This document shows positions 19,754 to 28,457 of a stretch of DNA of 64,000 nucleotides, piece by piece. The stretch is taken from positions 2,535,001 through 2,599,000 of the forward strand of contig NZ_LJJF01000001.1 in the NCBI RefSeq assembly GCF_001625365.1, given 5' to 3'. The stretch comes from Streptomyces sp. MJM8645 (lineage in GTDB: Bacteria; Actinomycetota; Actinomycetes; Streptomycetales; Streptomycetaceae). A program made the translations under genes and the position numbers. The notes beneath the pieces were generated by a model. The model saw nothing but the letters and a program-made list of their open reading frames with translations, made no database searches and was not told the origin of the DNA. Every line of letters begins with the position of its first letter. Positions within the stretch are counted from its first letter, which is position 1.

Positions 19754-21001
19754 TCAGTCCGCGGACCTGCGGCGCAGGTCGCGCAGGACGACGCCGCCGC
19801 CGATGAGCAGCGCGACCAGCAGCGCCCCGATGCCGAGGACGTACGTCGCGGTGCGGCCGTCACGGTCGGCCTGGGTCTCGCCGAGGCCGACCGGCCGGGG
19901 CACGATCGGGGCGGCGGCCAGTTGGACGGGGGCGTCCGGGGTGGCGGTGAACGGCGCGCTCTCGGGGGCCTTGGTGACGGCCCTGACCGGGTCGACCACG
20001 CCCCAGCCGATGAACTGGTTCGGATCGCGCTGGGTGCGCTGGGCGGTCTGCTCGATCCAGGCCCGCACCTGGGCCGGCTTCCAGTTCGGGTGGGCGCCGA
20101 CCAGCAGCGCGACGAGCCCGGACACGTACGGGGCGGAGAAGCTGGTGCCGTTGTCGACGCACTGGCCGCCCCGGGGGACGGTGGAGAGCATGTCGACGCC
20201 GGGTGCGGCGACCTTCACGAAGGAGCCGTACTGGGAGAACGGGGCGCGCTCGTTGTTGCGGTCGGAGGCGCCGACGGCGAGCACGGTCGGGAACGCGCCG
20301 GGGTAGGTGTCGCCCTCCTTGCCGTCGTTGCCGGTGGAGGCGACCACCACGACGCCGCTGTCCTCGGCGGCCTGGACGGCGGCCTTCAGCTCCTGGTACC
20401 CGCCGAAGCCGGCGGCGCCGGCGCCGCGGACGTCCTGGGAGATGTTGATGACCTTGGCCTTGGCCCTGACCGCCTCGTTGACGGCCTGGACCAGGGTGGA
20501 GACGTCGCCGTTGCCGTCGCTGTCGTTCTGGCGGATCGACAGGATGGCGGCGTCGGGGGCGAGCCCGACGAAGCCCGTCCGGTCGTAGCGGCGGGCGGCG
20601 ATGATGCCGGCCACCTTGGTGCCGTGGCCGACCGGGTCCTCCTTGGAGCTGCCCGGGACCTTCTCCTTGGTCTCCCGGTTGACCACCAGGTTGGAGCCCT
20701 CCAGGACCTTGCCGGCCAGCTGCGGGTTCTGGTCGTCCACGCCGGTGTCGATGACCGCGACGGTCACCCCCGCGCCGGTGGTCCGACCGCCCTGCCACAG
20801 CTCGTCCAGCAGCAGGCGCTGCAGCGACCACGGCACGGTCGGCACGTCGGGCGCGTTCTTCGGGCAGTCGCCCGCGGCGGCCAGCCCGGGTCCGCTGTCC
20901 GCGCGCGCCGGGGCGGCGAGCGGGCCGCCCAGCACGGCGAGCGCGGCCAGTGCCGCGGCCGCCTTCCGGTACCCGCGTCCGGACACCCTGCCACCCCTCA
21001 T
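19754..21001 (-). CDS. mycP: Mycosin, type VII secretion-associated subtilisin-like protease
   Basis: Membrane-anchored serine protease required for T7SS function. Signal peptide with hydrophobic core at residues 13-30 ending APARA; catalytic triad Asp85 (VIDTGVD), His126 (GHGTKVAG) and Ser287 (GTSFSAPYVSG); oxyanion asparagine in STGND near 224. A carboxyl-terminal helix (VLGIGALLVALLIGGGVVL) is followed by the basic tail DLRRR. 415 residues from the ATG at 21001; a GTG five codons later is also possible. It lies 85 nt after a WXG100 gene, with a hairpin between them that may reduce its expression relative to the substrates. Confidence 0.93.
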   Translation of the reverse strand: MRGGRVSGRGYRKAAAALAALAVLGGPLAAPARADSGPGLAAAGDCPKNAPDVPTVPWSLQRLLLDELWQGGRTTGAGVTVAVIDTGVDDQNPQLAGKVLEGSNLVVNRETKEKVPGSSKEDPVGHGTKVAGIIAARRYDRTGFVGLAPDAAILSIRQNDSDGNGDVSTLVQAVNEAVRAKAKVINISQDVRGAGAAGFGGYQELKAAVQAAEDSGVVVVASTGNDGKEGDTYPGAFPTVLAVGASDRNNERAPFSQYGSFVKVAAPGVDMLSTVPRGGQCVDNGTSFSAPYVSGLVALLVGAHPNWKPAQVRAWIEQTAQRTQRDPNQFIGWGVVDPVRAVTKAPESAPFTATPDAPVQLAAAPIVPRPVGLGETQADRDGRTATYVLGIGALLVALLIGGGVVLRDLRRRSAD

Positions 21002-21027
21002 GTCGTCCACCCGTGCCGCGCGCCGAA

Positions 21028-21058
21028 GGGCGGGTGCCCGGAGTCCGAGCACCCGCCC
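21028..21058 (-). terminator. Hairpin between esx and mycP (partial terminator)
   Basis: A 10-bp stem (21028-21037 with 21049-21058) and 11-nt loop begin 28 nt after the esx stop codon. Position between the abundant secreted WXG100 gene and its protease suggests attenuation of read-through. Confidence 0.55.
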
Positions 21059-21086
21059 CCTCACGTTCCCGCTGGGGAACGCGTGG

Positions 21087-21383
21087 TCAGTTGTTCCCCC
21101 ACAGCTTGGCGTTGTTGTTCTCGGTCGTCTTGTAGCTCTGCGCGGCGCTGTCCAGCGAGGAGGCGATCTGCGTGCAGACCTTCTGCAGGTCGGCGGCGCG
21201 CGCGTCCCACTGGGTCTGGTGGGCCTGGTAGCCCTGCTGGGCCGCGCCCTGCCAGCTGGACGCGATGCGGTTGACGTCGCCCTTGAGGTCGTTCAGCAGG
21301 TGGTCGATGCGACCGGCCGAGGCGCGCACTTCCTCGGCCGCGTGGTGGACGGTCTCGAAGTTGACGAGGATGTGGTCGGACAC
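21087..21383 (-). CDS. esxA: WXG100 family T7SS secreted protein (EsxA-like)
   Basis: Small helical-hairpin protein secreted as a dimer by the T7SS. 98 residues with the turn motif SSWQGAAQ (WxG) near residue 43 and the secretion motif YxxxE (YKTTE) near residue 86. The GTG at 21383 has GGGAG upstream; starting further upstream would add non-conserved residues. It is the second of two WXG100 genes, 102 nt after the first. The A/B naming follows the Streptomyces order (esxB next to eccB) from memory and is tentative. Confidence 0.9.
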   Translation of the reverse strand: MSDHILVNFETVHHAAEEVRASAGRIDHLLNDLKGDVNRIASSWQGAAQQGYQAHQTQWDARAADLQKVCTQIASSLDSAAQSYKTTENNNAKLWGNN

Positions 21384-21485
21384 GATGTCTCCCTTGACGA
21401 GGATGCGGAGCACCCCGCGCTCAGCCGCGGGCGCCCCACCGAGCGGAAGGTCGGAACAGAACGGTGATCAGCGCGGTGCGGCTGA
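21384..21485 (-). other. Spacer between the two WXG100 genes
   Basis: This 102-bp spacer carries a 6-bp hairpin at 21414-21431 (CCCGCG/CGCGGG), about 30 nt upstream of the downstream WXG100 start, and the palindrome GCTGATCAGC at 21479-21488 across the upstream stop codon. No independent promoter was recognised, so the two genes are probably cotranscribed, with the hairpins possibly affecting mRNA stability. Confidence 0.4.
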
Positions 21486-21791
21486 TCAGCCCTGGGCGTT
21501 GGAGAACAGCGCCTTCTGCTCTTCTTCGGTGCTCGCGTAGTGCTTGGTGGTCAGCTCGATCGCGTGCTGGATCGCGGTCAGCGACTCCTTCAGCTTCGCG
21601 ATGTCGGTGTTGACCTGGTCCTGCAAGGCCTTGTAGGCGCTCGCCGCCTGGCCCTGCCAGCCGCCGGTGATGCCATCGACCGTGCTGATGAGCTTCTGCC
21701 GCTCAGCCTCGATCTTCCCGATCGCGTCCTCGATCCGCTTGGCGAAAGCCAGCATCTCCTGAGCGGTCATCGTGAACTGACCCTGAGCCAT
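21486..21791 (-). CDS. esxB: WXG100 family T7SS secreted protein (EsxB-like)
   Basis: 101 residues with the WxG turn (GGWQGQAAS) near residue 44 and the carboxyl-terminal secretion motif YxxxE (HYASTEEEQKALF) near 84-89. Both helices are amphipathic with no signal peptide, as in ESAT-6/CFP-10 proteins. ATG at 21791. It is the first gene after a good promoter candidate (21879-21907) and precedes the second WXG100 gene, its likely dimer partner. Confidence 0.92.
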   Translation of the reverse strand: MAQGQFTMTAQEMLAFAKRIEDAIGKIEAERQKLISTVDGITGGWQGQAASAYKALQDQVNTDIAKLKESLTAIQHAIELTTKHYASTEEEQKALFSNAQG

Positions 21792-21853
21792 GCTCCACCA
21801 TCCCCCATGAGACAGACATTGCGTGTACGGAGGGCAGCGCGGCCCGACCGTCC

Positions 21854-21869
21854 CATCACCCTAGTGATG
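21854..21869. promoter_or_regulatory. Inverted repeat overlapping the predicted esx transcription start
   Basis: CATCAC and GTGATG flank the 4-bp centre CCTA. The predicted transcription start, 6-8 nt downstream of the -10 at 21879-21884, falls next to it, so a bound protein would block initiation. No known regulator is assigned. Confidence 0.5.
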
Positions 21870-21878
21870 TCCAGGAGC

Positions 21879-21907
21879 ACTGTAGTCGGCACACGCAGCT
21901 CGCCCAA
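21879..21907 (-). promoter_or_regulatory. Predicted promoter for the esx genes
   Basis: On the minus strand TTGGGC (21902-21907) and TACAGT (21879-21884) are separated by exactly 17 bp, a good fit to vegetative Streptomyces promoters. It lies about 90 bp upstream of the first WXG100 start codon in a 181-bp gene-free gap after eccB. Confidence 0.55.
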
Positions 21908-21972
21908 CACCGAACTCGGCGCAGTTACCAGACCATGACACGGAGGCCAAGTCCGTTGCCTGGCTTGGCCGA

Positions 21973-23670
21973 TCAGGCGTTCTGCGGCTGGGCGGCGCTC
22001 TTCGCCGTCAGCGGCGGGCCGGCCGGGACGAGGTCCGACCACTCGTGCGGCACCGGGAGCGGCTGGAGCTCCTTGTAGCCCAACCGGGCCTGGTTGGCGC
22101 CCGATTCGTCCTGCGGCGGCTGCTGGTCCGGCGCGGTGGCGCCCGGCTGCGGGGTGGGCGTCTTCGGGGCACCGCCCTGGCCGGGCTGCCCGCCCTGGCC
22201 CGGCTGCGCGCCGGGCGGCGTGGTGGCGCCGCGGCCGCCGTCGCCGTTGGCCGGCACCGAGTAGCGCAGACCGGTCTCGGTGATCAGGAAGTCGGTGCCG
22301 GAGCCGCCTGCCGCGTTGTCCAGCGCGCGGTAGAAGAGGCCGTGCCCGGGCGTCACGTACGCGGCGCCCGCGCCGTTGTTGTACGGCGCCGGGTAGGACG
22401 TCCCGGCCCAGATGCTGCGCCGGGGCGTGCGGCCGTCCTCGGCGACGCCGTCGAAGGTGCTGCACACGACCAGGCGCGCGTCCTGCCGGTCCTGCCAGTT
22501 GTTGGCCGGCGCACCGGACTTCAGCGGCCAGTCGTCCCCGGTGCTCGGCAGCCGGACGTCGTTGCCCAGCTTGGCGTGGTCGGCCGGGGTCATCTCGTCG
22601 CTGCGCGGCCGCTTGTCGCCGTCGTACTTGTAGAGGTCCTGGTAGTCCGGGTTCTGCCGGATCAGCTCCGCCTGGAACGGCGTCACCAGGTAGAGCCGGT
22701 CCTTGCCGACCACGTAGCGGCGGTCCTGGTAGTGCACCAGCCGGCCGATCCGGCGGTCGGCCTGGTTGCCCAGCTCCACCGAGGAGTTGGGGCTCGGGCT
22801 GTCCGCCACCCCGTCGACCTTCGGGAAGGTGATCGGGCTGCCGGTCACCAGGGTGTCCAGCCACTCGCGCTTGACGCGCTGCGGCACCGCGTTGGGCCCG
22901 AAGACCGCGGTGATCAGCGACTTGCGCTCCTTGTCGTCCGCCTGCGGCGAGCCGATGCCGTGCTTGCGGCCCAGCGCGTCGACCAGGAACACCTTCGCGT
23001 CACCCGGCCTGGCCGCGGGCTGGCCCGGCGCCGGCTGCGCGGAGACCTGCTGCTCGTCCGCCTGCTGCACCAGCAGCAGCTGGTCCTGGCCGAGCATCCG
23101 GTCCTTGGCCGCCAGCGCCGCCGCGTCCGGGCCGGCCGCCACGAACACCGCCTGGTTGACGGTCTCCTGCTTGTCGTCCGAGCCCGGGCGGTCGCAGACC
23201 GACCACTTCATCGGCTTGTCCGCGTTGTCCCTCGTCGGCAGCTTGTCCGGCGCGTACGGGATGCCGATCGTCGGGCCGTGGTTGGGGTAGCTGTCGAGCA
23301 CCCCGTCGTCGACCACCACCACCTTGGCCTCGGCCGGCAGCACCAGCCGCGCCGAGGACATGTTGAGCACCTGGTGCAGCCGCCTGGTCCGGCCGTCCGG
23401 GTCGGTCAGCACCACGTACCGGGTGGTCGACTTCTTGCCCTGGACGACGTTCTTGCCGTCGTCCCAGTGCAGCGGCGCGCTCGGCTTGAACACCCCCCAC
23501 AACCCGAACCCGGCGACGATCACCGCCCCGGCCAGCACGCTCGGCAGCACCGCCTTCACCGGGCGCGGCGCGTCCTCGTCGCTGCCGCCGCCACCGGGCA
23601 GCAGGAACGCCCCCACCGTGCGCTTGCGGGCGAAGGTGTACGCGTTCAGCTCGTCCCGGCGCGATGCCAT
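21973..23670 (-). CDS. eccB: Type VII secretion protein EccB
   Basis: Core T7SS membrane protein with a large outer domain. The amino end MASRRDELNAYTFARKR is the family signature, followed by a basic stretch and one membrane helix (about residues 42-62). The rest is extracytoplasmic, with repeated beta-rich units around YVVLTDPDGRTRRL and HGIGSPQADDKERKSL, two cysteines near 168 and 402 that may form a disulfide, and a proline/glutamine-rich segment near 490-530. 565 residues. It is divergent from eccE across 179 bp that must hold both promoters. Confidence 0.93.
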   Translation of the reverse strand: MASRRDELNAYTFARKRTVGAFLLPGGGGSDEDAPRPVKAVLPSVLAGAVIVAGFGLWGVFKPSAPLHWDDGKNVVQGKKSTTRYVVLTDPDGRTRRLHQVLNMSSARLVLPAEAKVVVVDDGVLDSYPNHGPTIGIPYAPDKLPTRDNADKPMKWSVCDRPGSDDKQETVNQAVFVAAGPDAAALAAKDRMLGQDQLLLVQQADEQQVSAQPAPGQPAARPGDAKVFLVDALGRKHGIGSPQADDKERKSLITAVFGPNAVPQRVKREWLDTLVTGSPITFPKVDGVADSPSPNSSVELGNQADRRIGRLVHYQDRRYVVGKDRLYLVTPFQAELIRQNPDYQDLYKYDGDKRPRSDEMTPADHAKLGNDVRLPSTGDDWPLKSGAPANNWQDRQDARLVVCSTFDGVAEDGRTPRRSIWAGTSYPAPYNNGAGAAYVTPGHGLFYRALDNAAGGSGTDFLITETGLRYSVPANGDGGRGATTPPGAQPGQGGQPGQGGAPKTPTPQPGATAPDQQPPQDESGANQARLGYKELQPLPVPHEWSDLVPAGPPLTAKSAAQPQNA

Positions 23671-23849
23671 CCTCGTCGTCCCCCTCGTCAGACATTGTCG
23701 GACCGCCCTGCACCGCCCCCCGCACCCGCCGGGCGGGAACCCGCACGAACCCTCTACGATGCGGCAGCAGACGGTGAGTACGGTACGGGTACGGTCCGCG
23801 CACCGGCCAGCCGGGCCGCGGCAACTGATCAGAGAGGGTCACCCGGGGG

Positions 23850-25280
23850 ATGCCAAGCCAGACCGCTCCAGGACGCCGCGGACCGGCAACGGGCGGGAGG
23901 TCGCGCCGCTCCGGCCGGGCGCAGCACGGCGGCCCCGCCCCCGAGACCACGCCCGGGCAGCCGCTGACGCCCGCCGGCGGGAGCAGCGGCCGTGACGAAG
24001 GCGGTCGCGGGCCCGTCCTGCTCCGGATCAACCCCCGGCCCGGGCTGCTCGGCGGCCGGCTGAGGCTCCAACAGCTCGTCCTGGTCGAGGTCGCGGCCGC
24101 ACTGGTCGCGGTGGGCTGGACGATCAGCCGACCGGTCGCCGCCGGCTTCGGCGCGGTCGCGCTGGTCCTGGTGGTGCTCGCCGTGATCCCGCTGCGCGGC
24201 CGGACCATCCCCGAACTGCTACGGGTGCGCGCCGCCCTCAAGTCCCGCCGCCGGCAGGCCCGCAGCACGCTGCCGCCGGCCGGCACCGACCCGGCGCTGG
24301 CCCCCGCCCTGGAACTCGAACCGGCACTGCGCACCTGCACCCACGCCACCGAGGCCGACCTGGGCGGCCGCCCCGTCCGCCGGGAGACCGGCATGGTCGG
24401 CGACGGCACCTTCCTCAGCTCGGTGCTGCTCGTCCAGGCCAAGGACCAGCCGCTGCGCCCGGTGCGCACCGCGCTGCCGCTGCCCCTGGACGTGATCTGC
24501 TCGGCGCTCCAGGTCGACGACATCACCCTGGAGTCGGTGCAACTCGTCCAGCACACCCAGCCGGCCCCGGCCCCGCACCTGCCCGAGCAGTCGCTGGCCG
24601 CCCGCGCCTACCGGGAGCTGCCGGACGGCACCGCCACCCCCGGGCTGCGGCTGACCTGGGTGGCGCTCAAGCTCGACCCGGAGCGCGCCGCGGCCGCCGT
24701 CCGGGCCCGCGGCGGCGGCGAGGAGGGCGCCCGCAAGGCACTGCAACGGGTGACCGACCAGCTGGCCGGGCGGCTCAACAGCGCCGGGTTCAACGCGACC
24801 GTGCTGGACGAGCGCGAGCTGATCGCCGCGCTGGCCATCTCCACCTGCGCCAACCCGCTCGCGGTGGCCGGGCGCCAAGGCACCGGCAGCGGCGGCGGCA
24901 CCACCCGCCGCACCCAGGAGGGCAGCCGGTTCTGGCGGATCGACGACCGCTGGCACAGCACCTACTGGATCTCCCGCTGGCCGCAGCTCAGCCGCCCCGG
25001 CGGCTCGCCCGGCCGGATCGCCGCGCCCGACCTGGTCAACCTGGTCACCGGCTCCCCCGCGCTGGCCAGCACCTTCAGCCTGACCGCCGGGCGCGGCACC
25101 GGCGGCTCGGTGACCGTCAGCGGGCACCTGCGGGTGACCGGGCGCAGCGAGAGCGAGGTGACGCAGGTCGGCCGCCAGGTGGAGGCGCGGGCGCAGGGCG
25201 CCGGACTCGGCCTGGTCCGGCTCGACCTGGAGCAGGCCCCCGGGGTGCTCGCCACCCTGCCGCTGGGAGGAGCGTCCTGA
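23850..25280 (+). CDS. eccE: Type VII secretion protein EccE
   Basis: Peripheral membrane component of the T7SS. 476 residues: a disordered basic head (1-60), two membrane helices (about 73-92 and 97-115), a basic segment (LRVRAALKSRRRQARS) and a cytoplasmic domain of the EccE type running to the end. The family is poorly conserved; identity rests on this architecture, length and position between eccB and the next T7SS genes. The ATG at 23850 has GGGGG immediately upstream and GAGAGGG further out. Its stop overlaps the next gene start by one base (TGATG). Confidence 0.85.
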   Translation: MPSQTAPGRRGPATGGRSRRSGRAQHGGPAPETTPGQPLTPAGGSSGRDEGGRGPVLLRINPRPGLLGGRLRLQQLVLVEVAAALVAVGWTISRPVAAGFGAVALVLVVLAVIPLRGRTIPELLRVRAALKSRRRQARSTLPPAGTDPALAPALELEPALRTCTHATEADLGGRPVRRETGMVGDGTFLSSVLLVQAKDQPLRPVRTALPLPLDVICSALQVDDITLESVQLVQHTQPAPAPHLPEQSLAARAYRELPDGTATPGLRLTWVALKLDPERAAAAVRARGGGEEGARKALQRVTDQLAGRLNSAGFNATVLDERELIAALAISTCANPLAVAGRQGTGSGGGTTRRTQEGSRFWRIDDRWHSTYWISRWPQLSRPGGSPGRIAAPDLVNLVTGSPALASTFSLTAGRGTGGSVTVSGHLRVTGRSESEVTQVGRQVEARAQGAGLGLVRLDLEQAPGVLATLPLGGAS

Positions 25281-26047
25281 TGGCGTACCAGACCTATCCG
25301 GCCCCCGGCCCGCAGCACGGCGCCGAACAGCCCCGGGCGCGGTCCCGGATCCTGCCCGGCTTCGGGCTGCGCGGCCCGCGCCGGGAGAAGCACGTGCTGG
25401 ACGCCGCGGACCTCGGGGCGCTGGCCTTCCCGGTCGGCGACGACGGCGTGGTGATCGGCGCCGACCCGCAGGGGCTGCCCGCGGTGCTCGGCCTGTTCCG
25501 ACCCAGCGCGTACGACCTGGTGCTGGTCGGCGGCGTGTGGACGGCGCAGGTCATCGCGCTGCGGGCGGCCGCGATCGGCGCCCGGGTCGCGGTGGAGACC
25601 GCGCGCGGGCAGCTGTGGGGCCCGCTGGCGCAGGCCGCGGGCGGCGGGCAGCCGTGCGTGACGGTCCACCAGGTCGGCCGACTCGGCCCGCAGGGCGCCT
25701 CGGTGGCCTCGCCGGTCCTGGTGGTGCGCGACCTCGGCGCCCGCCCGCCGCGCAGCCGGCTCTCCGCCGCGCCCTGGCAGACCACCCTGACCCTGCTGCC
25801 GTACCTGGGCCCGCACGCGGCCCGGGTGCTCAACGCGGCCGACCTGGTGGGTGTGCAGCGGGTCTCCCCGCAGGAGGCGGAGCTGACCGGCCGGGTGCTG
25901 TCGCTCCCGCCGGAGGACGTCGCCGCGCTGCCCACCCTCGGCGACGACCTCACACTGTGGGCCACCCGGATGCGGCGCCAGTACGTGCGGGCCGTGGCCG
26001 GGCAGGCCGAGCAGCAGGTTCTCGGCGGTCCGCGCCGGATGGACTGA
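25280..26047 (+). CDS. T7SS-locus protein of unknown function
   Basis: 255 residues, translationally coupled to eccE through TGATG. No signal peptide, membrane helix or catalytic motif was recognised. The middle consists of short beta-strands alternating with alanine-rich helices (VLVGGVWTAQVIALRAAAIGARVAVET), reminiscent of a Rossmann-like or nucleotide-fold half but without a glycine loop. It resembles conserved hypothetical proteins in Streptomyces T7SS loci and might be a cytoplasmic partner of EccE. Function unknown. Confidence 0.75.
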   Translation: MAYQTYPAPGPQHGAEQPRARSRILPGFGLRGPRREKHVLDAADLGALAFPVGDDGVVIGADPQGLPAVLGLFRPSAYDLVLVGGVWTAQVIALRAAAIGARVAVETARGQLWGPLAQAAGGGQPCVTVHQVGRLGPQGASVASPVLVVRDLGARPPRSRLSAAPWQTTLTLLPYLGPHAARVLNAADLVGVQRVSPQEAELTGRVLSLPPEDVAALPTLGDDLTLWATRMRRQYVRAVAGQAEQQVLGGPRRMD

Positions 26048-26102
26048 GCGGCGGCGCCGGGCCCGGGGGGCCGCTCCGGATCCGACGCCGCCTTCAACGG
26101 GG

Positions 26103-26135
26103 GTTGCCGCACGGCCTAGTCTTTGATGCGGCAAC
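26103..26135. promoter_or_regulatory. 9-bp inverted repeat upstream of the ParA-like ATPase gene
   Basis: Arms GTTGCCGCA (26103-26111) and TGCGGCAAC (26127-26135) flank 15 bp containing CCTAGTCTTTGA. The repeat ends 41 bp before the GTG start and may be an operator or leader hairpin. Confidence 0.45.
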
Positions 26136-26176
26136 GGCACCGCTGAACAAGCGGCGGCGAACACGAGGGAGCCCTA

Positions 26177-28402
26177 GTGAGCAGCGATCGGGACGGCGTC
26201 TACGTCGGCGACAACGCGGCAGAGGACGACGACGACTGGTCCGACGCGCCCGACTACACTCCCCCGTCCTGGTACGTGCAGACGGACGCCTCGGCGGCCC
26301 CAGCCCCAGCCCCGGCCCCGGCAGTTCAGGCTCCGACGGCGGTGCAGGCTCCGGCAGTTCAGGCTCCGGCCCCGGCGGTGCAGGCTCCGCAGGCCACCGC
26401 TCCGGCGCCGGTGCCCGCCCAGGCTCCGGCCCCGACGCCGGCTCAGGCGCCCGTACCCGCCCAGCCCGTGCCGCCCGCACAGCCCGTCCAGGCCGAGGCG
26501 CAGCACGTCCCGTTCCCGGCGTCCGCCCCTGCCCAGGCCCCCGTCCCCGCTCCTGCCCCTGCCCCTGCGTTCGAGCAGCCACAGGCCGTCGCCCCGGGCT
26601 GGCCGGCGCAGCCGCAGCCCGCCCCGCAACCGCCGTACCCGGCCCCGGTCTCGGCCCCGCCGCCGGCGCAGCCCGCCCAGCCGGTCCCGCCGCAGACGTA
26701 CCCGCAGCCGTACCCGCAGCCGCCCGCGCAGCACCTGCCCCCGCAGCAGCCACTGCCGGCGCACGACCCGCAGGCCGCCGCCGCGTGGGCCGCCCAGCAG
26801 GGCGCCGCCCAACCGCAGCCCGCACAGCCGCAGCAGCCGACCCCGCAGCCCGCGCCGGTGGATCCGCGTCAGGGCGGCTGGCCGCAGCCCCCCGCCTACC
26901 CGCAGTCGGCCCAGCCCCAGCCGCACGACTACCGGCCGTTGCTGCCGGGCGCGCCGCACGAGCAGTCCGGCGGGGTGCAGCCGTGGCCGCCGCAGGGCGC
27001 CGTCGCGCCGCCGCCGGTCGCGTTCCCGCACTCCGCCGCCCCGCAGCCGCCCGTGGCGCACGGCGCGCCACTCGGCTACACCGCCGCGGTCGAGCTGTCC
27101 TCGGACCGGCTGCTGCGCAGCCAGCCCAAGCAGCAGCGCCAGCAGCCGCGGTTCCAGTTCGGCGGCAAGGCGGCGGCCGCCGAGAAGTCGCGCAAGCTGG
27201 AGATCATCCGCACCCCGGTGCTGAGCTGCTACCGGATCGCCGTGATCAGCCTCAAGGGCGGGGTCGGCAAGACCACGACCACCACCGCGCTCGGCGCGAC
27301 CCTGGCCAGCGAGCGCCAGGACAAGGTGATCGCGATCGACGCCAACCCGGACGCCGGCACCCTGGGCCGCCGGGTCAAGCGCCAGACCGGCGCGACCATC
27401 CGCGACCTGGTGACGGCCATCCCGCACCTGCGCAGCTACATGGACATCCGTCAGTTCACCTCGCAGGACCTCAACTCGGGCCTGGAGATCCTGGCGAACG
27501 ACGTCGACCCGGCGGTCTCGACCACGTTCAACGACTCGGACTACCGCCAGGTCATCGACGTGCTGGGCCGCCAGTACCCGATCATCCTGACCGACTCCGG
27601 CACCGGCCTGCTGTACAGCGCGATGCGCGGGGTGCTGGACCTCGCCGACCAGCTGATCATCGTCTCCACCCCCAGCGTGGACGGCGCCTCCAGCGCCTCG
27701 ACCACCCTGGACTGGCTCTCCGCGCACGGCTACGCGGACCTGGTGCAGCGCAGCATCACGGTGGTCTCCGGGGTGCGCGAGACCAGCAAGCTGATCAAGG
27801 TCGAGGACATCGTCGCGCACTTCCAGACCCGCTGCCGCGGGGTGATCGTGGTGCCGTTCGACGAGAGCCTGGCGGCCGGCGCCGAGGTCAACCTCGACAT
27901 GATGCGGCCCAAGGTCCGCGAGGCCTACTTCGAGCTGGCCACCCTGGTCGGCGAGGACATCGTCCGGGCCCAGCAGGCCGCCGCCCAGCAGTCCGGGTGG
28001 CAGCAGCAGGTGCAGGCCACGCCGTACCCGCCGCAGCCACAGCCACAGCCGTATCCGGGTCAGGCGGGTCAGGCGGGTCAGGCCGGCCAGGCCGCTCAGC
28101 CCGCCCCCGGGGCGCCGTGGGCGCCGCAGCCCGGCCAGGCCCCGCCGCCGCCACCCGGCTACGGCTACCCGCAGCAGCCGCCCGCCCCCACGGCCTGGCC
28201 GCAGCCGGGCGCCCAGCAGCAGCCGGCCCCGCAGCCGGGCCCGGGTTACGGCTACCCGCCCGCCCAGGGCCAGCCGCCGCAGCCCGCCCCGCCCGCCTCG
28301 CCCGCCTCGCCCGCCTCGCCATCCCAGCCGTCCCCGCCGCCCCCGCCGGACGGCTACCAGCCGCCGCCCGGCTACGGCCACCCGCCGCAGCCCCCGCAGT
28401 GA
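26177..28402 (+). CDS. Proline-rich ParA/MinD-like ATPase, T7SS-associated (EspI-like)
   Basis: 741 residues. Residues 1-30 are acidic; about 33-290 are a disordered Pro/Ala/Gln stretch; the ATPase domain runs from about 340 to 605 with the deviant Walker A KGGVGKTT (360-367), switch region [13 protein letters not shown] and DSGTGLLY; the tail from about 615 is again Pro/Gln-rich with GQA repeats. This layout matches EspI-like proteins of mycobacterial ESX-1 and the equivalent Streptomyces gene next to eccE. It probably acts in the cytoplasm in regulating or positioning secretion; the precise role in Streptomyces is not known. GTG start at 26177 with GAGGGA upstream. Confidence 0.85.
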   Translation: MSSDRDGVYVGDNAAEDDDDWSDAPDYTPPSWYVQTDASAAPAPAPAPAVQAPTAVQAPAVQAPAPAVQAPQATAPAPVPAQAPAPTPAQAPVPAQPVPPAQPVQAEAQHVPFPASAPAQAPVPAPAPAPAFEQPQAVAPGWPAQPQPAPQPPYPAPVSAPPPAQPAQPVPPQTYPQPYPQPPAQHLPPQQPLPAHDPQAAAAWAAQQGAAQPQPAQPQQPTPQPAPVDPRQGGWPQPPAYPQSAQPQPHDYRPLLPGAPHEQSGGVQPWPPQGAVAPPPVAFPHSAAPQPPVAHGAPLGYTAAVELSSDRLLRSQPKQQRQQPRFQFGGKAAAAEKSRKLEIIRTPVLSCYRIAVISLKGGVGKTTTTTALGATLASERQDKVIAIDANPDAGTLGRRVKRQTGATIRDLVTAIPHLRSYMDIRQFTSQDLNSGLEILANDVDPAVSTTFNDSDYRQVIDVLGRQYPIILTDSGTGLLYSAMRGVLDLADQLIIVSTPSVDGASSASTTLDWLSAHGYADLVQRSITVVSGVRETSKLIKVEDIVAHFQTRCRGVIVVPFDESLAAGAEVNLDMMRPKVREAYFELATLVGEDIVRAQQAAAQQSGWQQQVQATPYPPQPQPQPYPGQAGQAGQAGQAAQPAPGAPWAPQPGQAPPPPPGYGYPQQPPAPTAWPQPGAQQQPAPQPGPGYGYPPAQGQPPQPAPPASPASPASPSQPSPPPPPDGYQPPPGYGHPPQPPQ

Positions 28403-28406
28403 CGCC

Positions 28407-28439
28407 GAAGGGCCCGCCGACCAGGTCGGCGGGCCCTTC
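28407..28439. terminator. Bidirectional terminator between the T7SS ATPase gene and ribF
   Basis: A perfect 14-bp stem (28407-28420 with 28426-28439) with 5-nt loop lies in the 55-bp gap between two convergent stop codons. Confidence 0.8.
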
Positions 28440-28457
28440 CCCGTGCTGCGGCAGTGC

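Noticed and set aside
21384..21485. Possible separate promoter between the two WXG100 genes
   Set aside because: No -35/-10 pair with suitable spacing was found; cotranscription from the upstream promoter is simpler.
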